Origin: a virus
Length of the DNA: 28,410 bases
Reading direction: 5' to 3' (one strand)
Virus record (IMG/VR): IMGVR_UViG_3300009537_000132
Coordinates: 1-28,410 of that record
The position numbers and the translations under genes were made by a program. The notes beneath the pieces were generated by a model. It ran no database searches. It saw only the letters and a list, made by a program, of their open reading frames with translations, and was not told the DNA's origin. Below are positions 7,437-15,199 of the stretch, piece after piece (within the stretch, counting starts at the first letter, position 1; the number at the start of each line of letters is the position of its first letter).

Positions 7437-8712
7437 TGGATCACTTGGCTTGGCGTTGCTGGGAGCGACGCCCCCACAACCCCCTGCAACTCCTGCGCAG
7501 GCAGCTCAGCCGGCGGTAGGTCCCCCACAGCCTCCCCCACAGCGGGGCGGTGTTCTAGGGGCCCTGAGCAAAGGCTACGGTCGAATTGGGCAGCTGCTAA
7601 GCGACATCGAGACCGATCCAGCGAAGCGAAGAGCCTCGCAGGTTGCTGCCTTGCAGTTGATTGGAGGTGGAAGTAGCTTCAACCGAAACCTCTCTCAGGC
7701 GGGCTTGGCGGCGCTGCAGACCTATGAGGCGGTGCAGGAGCAACAGCGCGCAATCGCCGCCCAGGAAGCAGAGCGGCTTCGACTCGAGAAAGCCGCTGAG
7801 CTGGAACGGGAGAGGTTCAAGTTCGAGCAACAGAAACTGGCCTCTGAGGAGAAGAGAGTCAAGCAGAAGGAGCGAATGGAGGCCTTTGCGAAGGCGAAGG
7901 GATACGAGCTTGACAAGGAAAGGAACGAGATCCTTCGATCGCAGGTGGCGGCGCAAAGGGCAGCTACGGCGGCAGAAAGGTCTACCGCGGAGGAGCGCCT
8001 GCTAGAGCGTAAGAGAAGGGTGCTGATCGCTGAGGGGTTGACAGAGCTTGAGGCAGACAAGCTGGTTCTTTTTGCCGGGGATACGAGGGACGCTGAGGTT
8101 GTCGCTGGGGTTGCTGCGAAGATATGGGATAGCAAGTTCAGAAATTCGCCTGATCCTCTCGCCTTCGATGATAATAAGGCAGCGGCAGACTCGATGGAAG
8201 TAGCGAAGGCGCTGTACCCGCAAGCGGGAGTGACCATAGACCAGGTCGTTGAGGCAATCAAGAAACAACGGGAAGGCGGAGCTGAGGAGCCCCCGCCAGA
8301 GAGAGAACCGCCCCCTGAGAAGGAGCCTCCACCACGGGCTCTCCCTGGGAGAGTCTCCGTTACTCCCGCTCAGCAAGAGCGGGCCGCTCGCATTGCTCGC
8401 GCAACCACCCCAGAAGAAAAGGCTCGTTTATCTCAGCTAACCCCGGCTGAGGGCGGTGGATCGGGAGGCCTCTTGCAATCTGGGTTGAGGGCTGTAGCCG
8501 GGGCTGTCTCATCTGGCTTCGATCAAGCTAGGGCCAGCCAGAAGTACGTAGGCCGTACCGTTCAGTTAGGTAGCGAAACTTGGGTAGTAGTCGCTACTGA
8601 TCCGAACACAGGAAAAGTCGTCATGCAGAACCCAGTGACGAAGGAATACGACGACACCATGCAGTATTCAACTCTTGTAGGATACCTGGAATATGCCCCA
8701 ACGGGACCTTAA
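7429..8712 (+). CDS. coiled-coil internal virion protein
   Basis: A 427-residue protein. ATG 7429 with GTGGAGG six bases upstream is preferred over the in-frame GTG at 7417. The first 45 residues are Pro/Gln/Ala-rich. Residues about 95-205 are a long, highly charged coiled coil (EERLLERKRRV and similar). A short region near 285-305 is a Glu/Pro repeat (EEPPPEREPPPEKEPPP), and the last 60 residues form a small beta-rich domain (KYVGRTVQLGSETWVVVATD). The gene overlaps the giant virion gene by 20 bases. An internal-core or ejection role is inferred from position and architecture. Confidence 0.62.
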   Translation: MANGSLGLALLGATPPQPPATPAQAAQPAVGPPQPPPQRGGVLGALSKGYGRIGQLLSDIETDPAKRRASQVAALQLIGGGSSFNRNLSQAGLAALQTYEAVQEQQRAIAAQEAERLRLEKAAELERERFKFEQQKLASEEKRVKQKERMEAFAKAKGYELDKERNEILRSQVAAQRAATAAERSTAEERLLERKRRVLIAEGLTELEADKLVLFAGDTRDAEVVAGVAAKIWDSKFRNSPDPLAFDDNKAAADSMEVAKALYPQAGVTIDQVVEAIKKQREGGAEEPPPEREPPPEKEPPPRALPGRVSVTPAQQERAARIARATTPEEKARLSQLTPAEGGGSGGLLQSGLRAVAGAVSSGFDQARASQKYVGRTVQLGSETWVVVATDPNTGKVVMQNPVTKEYDDTMQYSTLVGYLEYAPTGP

Positions 8713-11700
8713 TGCTCTAGCGCTGGAGGAGATTGGACGGCGGCGACAGGCCCAACCGGCTTCCCCAGCCACTACTCCCCAACCAGGGCGGCGAGACCTG
8801 AACGCTGCCCTGCAGCAGGAAATCCAAAACCTCTACACGCTGGAGAAGGACCGCTATGATTCTCGACTGAGGGCACAGAGCGCTCTGTCTGCGGAGGGGG
8901 CCTTCACCTCCCGCAACGATATGAACGCTCGCCCACGACCGCTGGGAATCAAGTCAGGAGACGCCGGTTGGATTGACTCCATGAGGCGGGGTGCGTTTTC
9001 AATTGGAGGCTCGGTTTACGAGGCCTTTGGAAACACGGCGGCGTCAACGCTGGAATCAGGCCGGCGGGTGTGGGATGAGGCTGTACTGGCGATCTCTGAC
9101 GATGAGAGAGATCAGGAGTACCTGCGGGAGATAACACAGCGGGAGCGAGACTTCGGTATGCGGTCGAAGTGGGCTTCGCTTATCCGAAACGCGACTCAGC
9201 TCGAACCAGATGATGTCGTGCCGGGCTTTTGGACGAGGGACCTGCCCAGCGCACTTGGCTACTCCGCAGCGTTTCTTTCAGGGGGCGTCGCGGGGGCTGC
9301 TGTGCGGATTCCCCTGTGGTTCACCACTGGCCTGTTAGGATCTGCCGTTGGCGGGCTGTCTGGCTATGAGGATGCAGTAGCGAGCGGCGCCTCGGAAGAG
9401 GACGCCTCCATGTCGTACCTGATTAATGCGGCGGCGGGCACGTCGGAAGCCTGGCCGCTATTCAGCATCGCAAAGCGGCTGAACAAGTACAGCGGCGGCA
9501 AGCTGGCAAATGTCCTTAAGGGGAAAGTCGATCAGCTGAAAATTAAGTCCTCCGTCAAAGGTTACATCGCCAAGGAAGCCGCTAAGGGCGCGCTGGAAGA
9601 GGCAATGCAAGAGGTCTTCCAAACGGGGATGCAGAACTGGACGGCAGCCGATCTGGTTGGCTACGATTCGACAAGGAAGTTGTCAGAGAATATCTGGGAG
9701 GCAGGCAGCACGGGAGGTACTGTTGGCGGGATGCTTAGCCTTCTCGCCGCTGGGGTCGGAGTAAAGATGAGGGGGACTAGGCTGCAGTCAATGGTGGACC
9801 AGCTGGGAGAGCTTGAAGAGGATCGACTCCCCCTGGATCAGGCGCAGCTGGCACTCGACGTGAAACGGAAGTGGGAGCTGATTGGCAGCTCGAACGATCA
9901 ACTCGCCTCGGAGAACGCTGAGAGACTCAACCGACTGACCGGACCCCAGCGAGTTGCCTTCAATCAGATTTCACGTATCCACATGGAAGAGGGCCCCTTC
10001 CTTTCTGACAGTAGCCATATAGAGCATGGGACTTATGAGCAGAGGTTGCGTAATCGGGAGGTTATCACCCCTGATGGGCCTATGACTTTTGATGAGTGGA
10101 GGAAGTCAGAGCATAAGGTAGCGATTAAGATAGCTGGCCCTCCAACGCAGGAAATCGTCCCCGTATTTGATGAGCTTATTGGTGACTTGGGGGAGTTCCT
10201 TGGGAAGCTCAGTGAATCGCTACGAATTATCCAGAATCCTCAAGAGAAGACCCTGATTGATTTCTCAAACACCGCGACTCGAAGCTCCCTCGGCAGTATG
10301 GAGGTTCTCAACCTCGACCAGAATGGTGAGTGGTCTCGAGACCGTGTAGACACAGGGACTACAATCATCCTCAATGGGACTCATACTGCTAAGGTTGCAA
10401 CAGCCTTTCGAATGGCTACTTTCGCGGGCGCAGAGACTCTTCAAACCGTCAAGCAAGCTATCTACGACGTTGCCCTGCATGAAACGGGACACACCTGGCT
10501 ACAAACCCATTTGCAGGGTATTCTGAGGCAAGCGGCTGTTGACGTGCTTGCAGGAAAAACGGGCACGGAGTCTGTCCGCCTGGCGCGGGCAGTTAGAGAG
10601 GGATACACGAAGTACCTGCTTGACGCCTTTGCGAATAGTGAGCGAGATTGGGTTGGCAGGAATATGGAGGCTCACATCGCTTCCCGCTTCTATGGAGGGC
10701 AGACCTTCCCCGAGTCCCTGCAGCATATTCCTAACGCGCAGTTCTCCTCTGGACCTGTGCCTTCACATAGCAACAATGGACGGCTCTACTGGCACAATAT
10801 ACACGAGTGGTGGGCGCGTTCCGTAGCAAGGACACTTTCTGGAGAGTTCGGTAAGGACGCCGCCGATTATGGGCTGGTTCCACCGGAGATGATGAAGGGG
10901 AGTACACTTGAGCAGATTCGACAAGAGCTGAAGGCAATCTACGCCGCCCTGCCCCAAGAGTACAAGATTTATCGAACGGCGGAGCAATTCATTGATGCGA
11001 TGGGAAGTCAGCTGGTCCTCCTCGATGCGGCTAAGACGCAGCGGTCGAAGGAGCTGTTCGAGGCCATACTGAAGGGAAACATTGAGGAGCGGGAACTCCT
11101 CTCTGAGCATACTGCTTGGGATACTCACCTCGACCGATACAACAAAGGTTGGCGGTGGGGAGCTACACTGCCGCAGCTCTCCTGGATCAACAAACACATC
11201 AAACAGGTAGTCAATTACGTAACTGATGTGGGCAAGTGGGATGCGCTGAGGAAGCGCCTGATGGCCTCTGCGAATACCCTCGTGTCGGAGGGGAGAGAGC
11301 TTGGGAAGGAGACGGCGAATCGTGTTTTCACTACTCTGCTGGAAGAGGTAGCAGATGAAGCGTACCTGAGTGAAAGTGAATTGGTAACGCGCCTTGGCAG
11401 CGATGAGGCACTGGCCTACTATCAAAAGGTCCGTAAGCACTTCCGAAGAATCCTGGACCAGATGGAGGAGGTGCTTGTCAACCGGACAAAGCACCTCTAT
11501 CGAGATGAGGCACTGACTCAGGGAAGGAAGATTCAGGAGATTCGGCTGCAGTTTGCTCGGCTGAGAGAGCGACCCTACTTCCCAATGATGAGGTTTGGGA
11601 AGTATGCTGTCGAGGTCAAGGATCGAGCCGGCGGGAACACTGTGTTCTACGAGATGTATGACACGGTGGAGGAACAAGAGCTCTCCTTGAATGAACAGAG

Positions 11701-13834
11701 GAATCGCCACCCGGACGATAAGTTTTCGACCTCGAAGAGAGAAGTTAGTGATATAGAGCGGGTGGCGCAGGGTATGCCACGGGACTTCATCGCCATGATG
11801 GAGGAGTCCTTCGAGCGGGCCGGAGAGCCGCTTAACGAGGAACAGCAGAAGCTGCTGAAGAACCTTGCCTTTGAGGCCCTGCCGGCGAGGTCGTTCCTGA
11901 ACCACCTGAGGAAGAGGACGGGAATTGAAGGGTTCTCCTACGACGGGCTGAGGATCATTGCAGCGTATACTCACAATGCGGCCGGCTACATCGCGAGGGC
12001 GCGGTATGGGTTCCAGATGCAGGAGCATATTCGGTCGCTGAGGCAGAACGCGAACCTGATTCGGGCGGCGGCAAGCAACGAGGTGAAAGACCTTTCCAAG
12101 AGAGACCAGATAGCGGACCACTTGGAGAGGCACTACAACTACATCATGAATCCCCAGAGTGAGTGGGCGGGCCTTCGCTCGATGGGGTTCCTCTACTACC
12201 TGGGATACAACCTGAAGTCAGCCTTCATCAACATGACCCAGGTCCCCTTCGTAACCTATCCCTATTTGGCGGCGAGGTTTGGTGATGCGCGGGCGATCAA
12301 GACACTAACCCTGGCGAACAAGCAAGCCATGGATTACCTCACCAATCCGAAGAAAGTCTCGGATGATTTGGTCGAGCTGATTCAAACCGGCATGCACGAG
12401 GGATGGATCGACGAGAGCCTCGCGACCGAGCTGGCGATGGCGAGGACGGATGGGATAGTTGATAGGATGCTGCCCTTGGACGTCAAGGGGAAGTTTCGCG
12501 CCCGTGAGCTGAGAAAGCTCGGCAAACACTTCTATTTCAAGGCGGCGCACTACGGCGCCATGCCCTTCCATACGGTAGAGAAATTTAACCGAACTGTCAC
12601 AGCGATTGCGGCATATCAGCTTAGTCGAGAGAAAGGGATCTCGCACAGCAACGCGATAGGAGAGGCGAAGGAAGCGGTGCAGAGGACTCAATACGAATAT
12701 GCACTGTGGGCTCGGCCAGAACTGATGAGGGGCAAGAAGGGAGCGCTCTTTCTCTTCAAATCGTACATGCAGGGTAGCCTGTTCTTCGCCCTGGAAGATC
12801 CAGGTGCGTGGCGCTACCTGTTGATCCTTATGGTAACGGCGGGACTACAGGGACTGCCGGGGGCGGAAGACTTTCTGGATCTGTGGGATACCTTAGGGAC
12901 GAAAGGGCGGGAGGTCGCCGGCCTGCCGGGCAGGTCCGACATTCGGAAGACCCTGCGGCAGGAATCAGCCCAGCTGGCGGAGGCCATTGGGGTCCACCCA
13001 GACATCTTCTTCCACGGTATCGCCTCGCAGTCAATGGGGTTAGGTCTGCTGGGAGAGGCGCTGGGAATCCCCATTCCTAATGTAGATCTGTCCGGCTCGC
13101 TCTCGATGGGGAATATCTTTCCAGGGACAGACATCTCGAAGAAGATCCAGGGAAGGAATACTCCGCAGGAACTGGTTGGTGAGCTGGTGGAGGACATTGG
13201 TGGTCCCTTGGGGGCGATGGGAATGGGCTTGGTGTCGCCTTTCATTCGAGACGACCCTCACGTGTGGAGGCGCTGGGAGCGGGCCCTGCCGCTGTTCATG
13301 AGGCAAGCCTCGAAGGCGACCCGGCTGCTGTCGGAGGATGGAGTGGAAACCACGCCGGGCGGTGAGGTGATTGCTAAGTTCGACCTGAACGATCCAAGGG
13401 ATATAGCGGAACTCGCTCTCACCACCTTCGGCTTCACCCCAAGGAAGCTAAGTCGGGGCTCGCAGAGATTGATTGCGGAGCTGCAAGCGGTTTCCTATTG
13501 GCAAGCGCAAAAGATGAACATTCTTCGCCAGCGCAACTACGCCATCGAGAATAGGGATCGGGAAGCCGTTGCAGACGCGCAGATAGCCGTTCGGGAGTAC
13601 AACGATCGAGTTCCCTACGGAGAGATGAAAGTCAACGCGGAGGATATGGCGAGGAGTTTGAGGAGCTACCTGGACCGCCGGCGAGTGCTCAGTCGAGGGA
13701 TGGCAACCCAGATGGAGTTCAGGCGTTTGAAGAGGGAGTACGCAGAGGCTTACGCGGGGATTCTTTCGCGGGACAGTCAGGGCACGGAAGTAGTTCCCCC
13801 AGCCGAATCTTCTCCTCCCAATAGTCAACAGTAG
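8693..13834 (+). CDS. giant polyvalent internal virion protein with HExxH metalloprotease-like domain
   Basis: A 1713-residue protein, of the size class of ejected polyvalent phage proteins. The N-terminus has two copies of an RDLNA motif (residues 4-8 and about 34-38). A Gly/Ala-rich hydrophobic region spans roughly 180-360. Residues 596-600 are HETGH, a zinc-peptidase HExxH motif in a helix; EWWAR starting at E705 could supply a third ligand. Long charged helices follow. Around 1147-1185, YIMNPQSEWAGLRSMGF... and the segment with RGKKGALFLFKSYMQG resemble the C-terminal regions of large polyvalent phage proteins. The likely role is ejection into the host with DNA, with possible proteolysis of cell wall or host targets. 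Translation starts within the preceding gene. The 3' end overlaps the convergent HTH gene by 116 bp. Confidence 0.75.
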   Translation: MPQRDLNALALEEIGRRRQAQPASPATTPQPGRRDLNAALQQEIQNLYTLEKDRYDSRLRAQSALSAEGAFTSRNDMNARPRPLGIKSGDAGWIDSMRRGAFSIGGSVYEAFGNTAASTLESGRRVWDEAVLAISDDERDQEYLREITQRERDFGMRSKWASLIRNATQLEPDDVVPGFWTRDLPSALGYSAAFLSGGVAGAAVRIPLWFTTGLLGSAVGGLSGYEDAVASGASEEDASMSYLINAAAGTSEAWPLFSIAKRLNKYSGGKLANVLKGKVDQLKIKSSVKGYIAKEAAKGALEEAMQEVFQTGMQNWTAADLVGYDSTRKLSENIWEAGSTGGTVGGMLSLLAAGVGVKMRGTRLQSMVDQLGELEEDRLPLDQAQLALDVKRKWELIGSSNDQLASENAERLNRLTGPQRVAFNQISRIHMEEGPFLSDSSHIEHGTYEQRLRNREVITPDGPMTFDEWRKSEHKVAIKIAGPPTQEIVPVFDELIGDLGEFLGKLSESLRIIQNPQEKTLIDFSNTATRSSLGSMEVLNLDQNGEWSRDRVDTGTTIILNGTHTAKVATAFRMATFAGAETLQTVKQAIYDVALHETGHTWLQTHLQGILRQAAVDVLAGKTGTESVRLARAVREGYTKYLLDAFANSERDWVGRNMEAHIASRFYGGQTFPESLQHIPNAQFSSGPVPSHSNNGRLYWHNIHEWWARSVARTLSGEFGKDAADYGLVPPEMMKGSTLEQIRQELKAIYAALPQEYKIYRTAEQFIDAMGSQLVLLDAAKTQRSKELFEAILKGNIEERELLSEHTAWDTHLDRYNKGWRWGATLPQLSWINKHIKQVVNYVTDVGKWDALRKRLMASANTLVSEGRELGKETANRVFTTLLEEVADEAYLSESELVTRLGSDEALAYYQKVRKHFRRILDQMEEVLVNRTKHLYRDEALTQGRKIQEIRLQFARLRERPYFPMMRFGKYAVEVKDRAGGNTVFYEMYDTVEEQELSLNEQRNRHPDDKFSTSKREVSDIERVAQGMPRDFIAMMEESFERAGEPLNEEQQKLLKNLAFEALPARSFLNHLRKRTGIEGFSYDGLRIIAAYTHNAAGYIARARYGFQMQEHIRSLRQNANLIRAAASNEVKDLSKRDQIADHLERHYNYIMNPQSEWAGLRSMGFLYYLGYNLKSAFINMTQVPFVTYPYLAARFGDARAIKTLTLANKQAMDYLTNPKKVSDDLVELIQTGMHEGWIDESLATELAMARTDGIVDRMLPLDVKGKFRARELRKLGKHFYFKAAHYGAMPFHTVEKFNRTVTAIAAYQLSREKGISHSNAIGEAKEAVQRTQYEYALWARPELMRGKKGALFLFKSYMQGSLFFALEDPGAWRYLLILMVTAGLQGLPGAEDFLDLWDTLGTKGREVAGLPGRSDIRKTLRQESAQLAEAIGVHPDIFFHGIASQSMGLGLLGEALGIPIPNVDLSGSLSMGNIFPGTDISKKIQGRNTPQELVGELVEDIGGPLGAMGMGLVSPFIRDDPHVWRRWERALPLFMRQASKATRLLSEDGVETTPGGEVIAKFDLNDPRDIAELALTTFGFTPRKLSRGSQRLIAELQAVSYWQAQKMNILRQRNYAIENRDREAVADAQIAVREYNDRVPYGEMKVNAEDMARSLRSYLDRRRVLSRGMATQMEFRRLKREYAEAYAGILSRDSQGTEVVPPAESSPPNSQQ

Positions 13835-13955
13835 TTCGGTTGACCCCAAGACGCTCCGCAAGTCGCATCCGAGAATAGATGCGGTTGCTGCGGAGCATCT
13901 CGTAGACGCAGCAATAATTCGCTTCCCAAGCCAAGCGTTCCATAAGGGAGGACAT
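13719..13955 (-). CDS. small helix-turn-helix protein
   Basis: A 78-residue protein. The region around residues 25-52 (IYSRMRLAERLGVNRTTVDYWEEKIR) reads as a helix-turn-helix with a typical LGVNRTTV turn. It is followed by CPDCP (Cys58, Cys61), which may be half of a metal site. The start ATG is at 13955, overlapping the helicase stop (TAATG), with AAGGA seven bases before it. An alternative ATG at 13943 has no ribosome site. The last third is antisense to the 3' end of the giant virion gene. A DNA-binding regulator or a replication-linked factor is likely; no specific family is assigned. Confidence 0.65.
   Translation of the reverse strand: MSSLMERLAWEANYCCVYEMLRSNRIYSRMRLAERLGVNRTTVDYWEEKIRLGELLPCPDCPAKESPRKPLRTPSSNA
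13853..13896. other. large inverted repeat at the convergent junction
   Basis: GCTCCGCA (13853-13860) pairs with TGCGGAGC (13889-13896). Inside it CGCATC (13864-13869) pairs with GATGCG (13878-13883), closing an 8-nt loop. This gives 14 bp of mostly G/C pairs just downstream of the late-operon stop at 13834, with no T-tract. It lies inside the HTH coding region, so it may act as a transcription barrier between converging operons or simply reflect coding sequence. Confidence 0.4.
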
Positions 13956-15157
13956 TAGCGTTCCTTCGTCAGTTGAACCAGTACCTCGCGGCCCTCCTGG
14001 GCTATATGGGTCAGACCAGAGCGGGTTCCAGCAGCGAGGGCTTTCTCGAACTCTTCCAGAGACATCTTGAAAGCAAGTCGGGAAAAGAGCTGCTCGCGAG
14101 GGAGTACTTTGTGGTAATCGAGCACCTGGACGATTTGATTCAGGTGGCGCCCCGAGCCCTCGACGCCGATGTGTTCGAAGACTCTCTCCATCGCCGGCTC
14201 GAGGCCAGTGACTAAATCGTTAGCCTCCCGCAACAGGTCTGCGGTGATGGTGAGGTCGTCCGTCCGCGCCGCGGAGAGGACCATAGCAACCTTGTGAATA
14301 TGGGTTTGCTTGCGGGCGAGGTAGGTTGAAAATCGTTCGAGTTCAGCTTTGGGCGGGTTTGTGTAGTGCTGTTCGTACCATTCCTCACCATACTTTACGG
14401 CGTCTTCGGTGATGGAAAACTCCCCAGCGAGGGTGGAGATTGCCTCGAGGTCGCGAACCAGATCTCGGCGTTGCTGCTCGAAGGAAGCGGGCAGCTCCCG
14501 GAAGGGGTAAGCGATGAGTCGGCGCTTCTTGTCAGCATAGACGAAGATGCAGCGAGAGGTGAATCCCCCGCCGATCAAGCCCTCCGGAAAGTTAAGGGCG
14601 ATCCAGGAGGGAGTGGTGCAGGAGGCCATATTGATATAGGGGTTGATGATGGTATCCTTTCCACTGGTCTTGGTCCACTTCTCCCAGGCGCCTTGCTTAC
14701 CATCCCACAGGGAGACTAGAGCGTCTATCATCTCTCTGTTGTTCGGCGCGACTAAGGTTCCAAGCTCGCCGGCGGAGATGGAGATGCAGGACATAGGGAA
14801 GAACCCTGGATGGCCGTTGACCATGAAGGGAACTTCCTCCTTGGCTTCCGCAAGGGCCTCGACGAGCACCTGCCAGGTGAGAGCCTCCGGCCCAAAGTGG
14901 ATACCGGGGATCTCACGGAGCATAGACGCTCCAATGTTCAAGCAGGTTGACTTGGAGACAATACCAGGAGGGGATACGAGGAACAGGTAAAAGTTAGGTA
15001 TCCACTGGAAGTGCCCCATACTTAAAAAGACTTTCCTCCGCAGCGCTCCGGCAATAGTCCAGACACCAACCCAATAGTTGAATTGCTCGGGAGACTCTGT
15101 TACCTTGGTAAATTCCAGGTAAGCTTTCAACCAGTCGGCGTGTATCCGCCTGGGCAT
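13955..15157 (-). CDS. DUF3987-type phage helicase/ATPase
   Basis: A 400-residue protein. N-terminal lines such as ESPEQFNYWVGVWTIAGALR and the loop VSPPGIVSKST (Gly65-Thr71) match the DUF3987 group of phage replication ATPases, which resemble RecA-fold replicative helicases. The P-loop is unusual: Ser stands where Gly normally precedes Lys. The region ITEDAVKYGEEWYEQH and the helical C-terminus are also as in that group. It likely unwinds DNA for the adjacent polymerase. ATG 15157 (MPRRIHADWL) is preferred because GGGGG lies just before it; an ATG at 15169 is in frame but lies inside the inverted-repeat element and lacks a ribosome site. The stop is coupled to the HTH gene. Confidence 0.78.
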   Translation of the reverse strand: MPRRIHADWLKAYLEFTKVTESPEQFNYWVGVWTIAGALRRKVFLSMGHFQWIPNFYLFLVSPPGIVSKSTCLNIGASMLREIPGIHFGPEALTWQVLVEALAEAKEEVPFMVNGHPGFFPMSCISISAGELGTLVAPNNREMIDALVSLWDGKQGAWEKWTKTSGKDTIINPYINMASCTTPSWIALNFPEGLIGGGFTSRCIFVYADKKRRLIAYPFRELPASFEQQRRDLVRDLEAISTLAGEFSITEDAVKYGEEWYEQHYTNPPKAELERFSTYLARKQTHIHKVAMVLSAARTDDLTITADLLREANDLVTGLEPAMERVFEHIGVEGSGRHLNQIVQVLDYHKVLPREQLFSRLAFKMSLEEFEKALAAGTRSGLTHIAQEGREVLVQLTKER

Positions 15158-15162
15158 TTCGA

Positions 15163-15190
15163 CCCCCATTATTCACGGTATAATGGCCCC
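15163..15190. promoter_or_regulatory. inverted-repeat element, copy A
   Basis: In the short space between the polymerase stop and the helicase start, CCATTAT (15166-15172) and ATAATGG (15180-15186) form an inverted repeat with a 7-nt spacer, flanked by CCCC on both sides of the plus strand. The same design, CCCCCATTAT-N6-TATAATGGCCCC, recurs at 28093-28120 on the opposite strand. A dimeric regulator site or replication element is the simplest reading. No convincing -35 box accompanies this copy. Confidence 0.55.
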
Positions 15191-15199
15191 TGTTTATGC

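Noticed and set aside
7722-8261. 179-codon minus-strand frame rich in Ser and Ala
   Set aside because: It mirrors the charged coiled coil of the plus-strand virion gene; the Ser/Ala bias is a by-product of Arg/Glu/Ala codons.
10763-12133. 456-codon open frame on the minus strand
   Set aside because: It is antisense to the giant virion gene, with no ribosome site, no recognisable domain and a composition dictated by the opposite strand.
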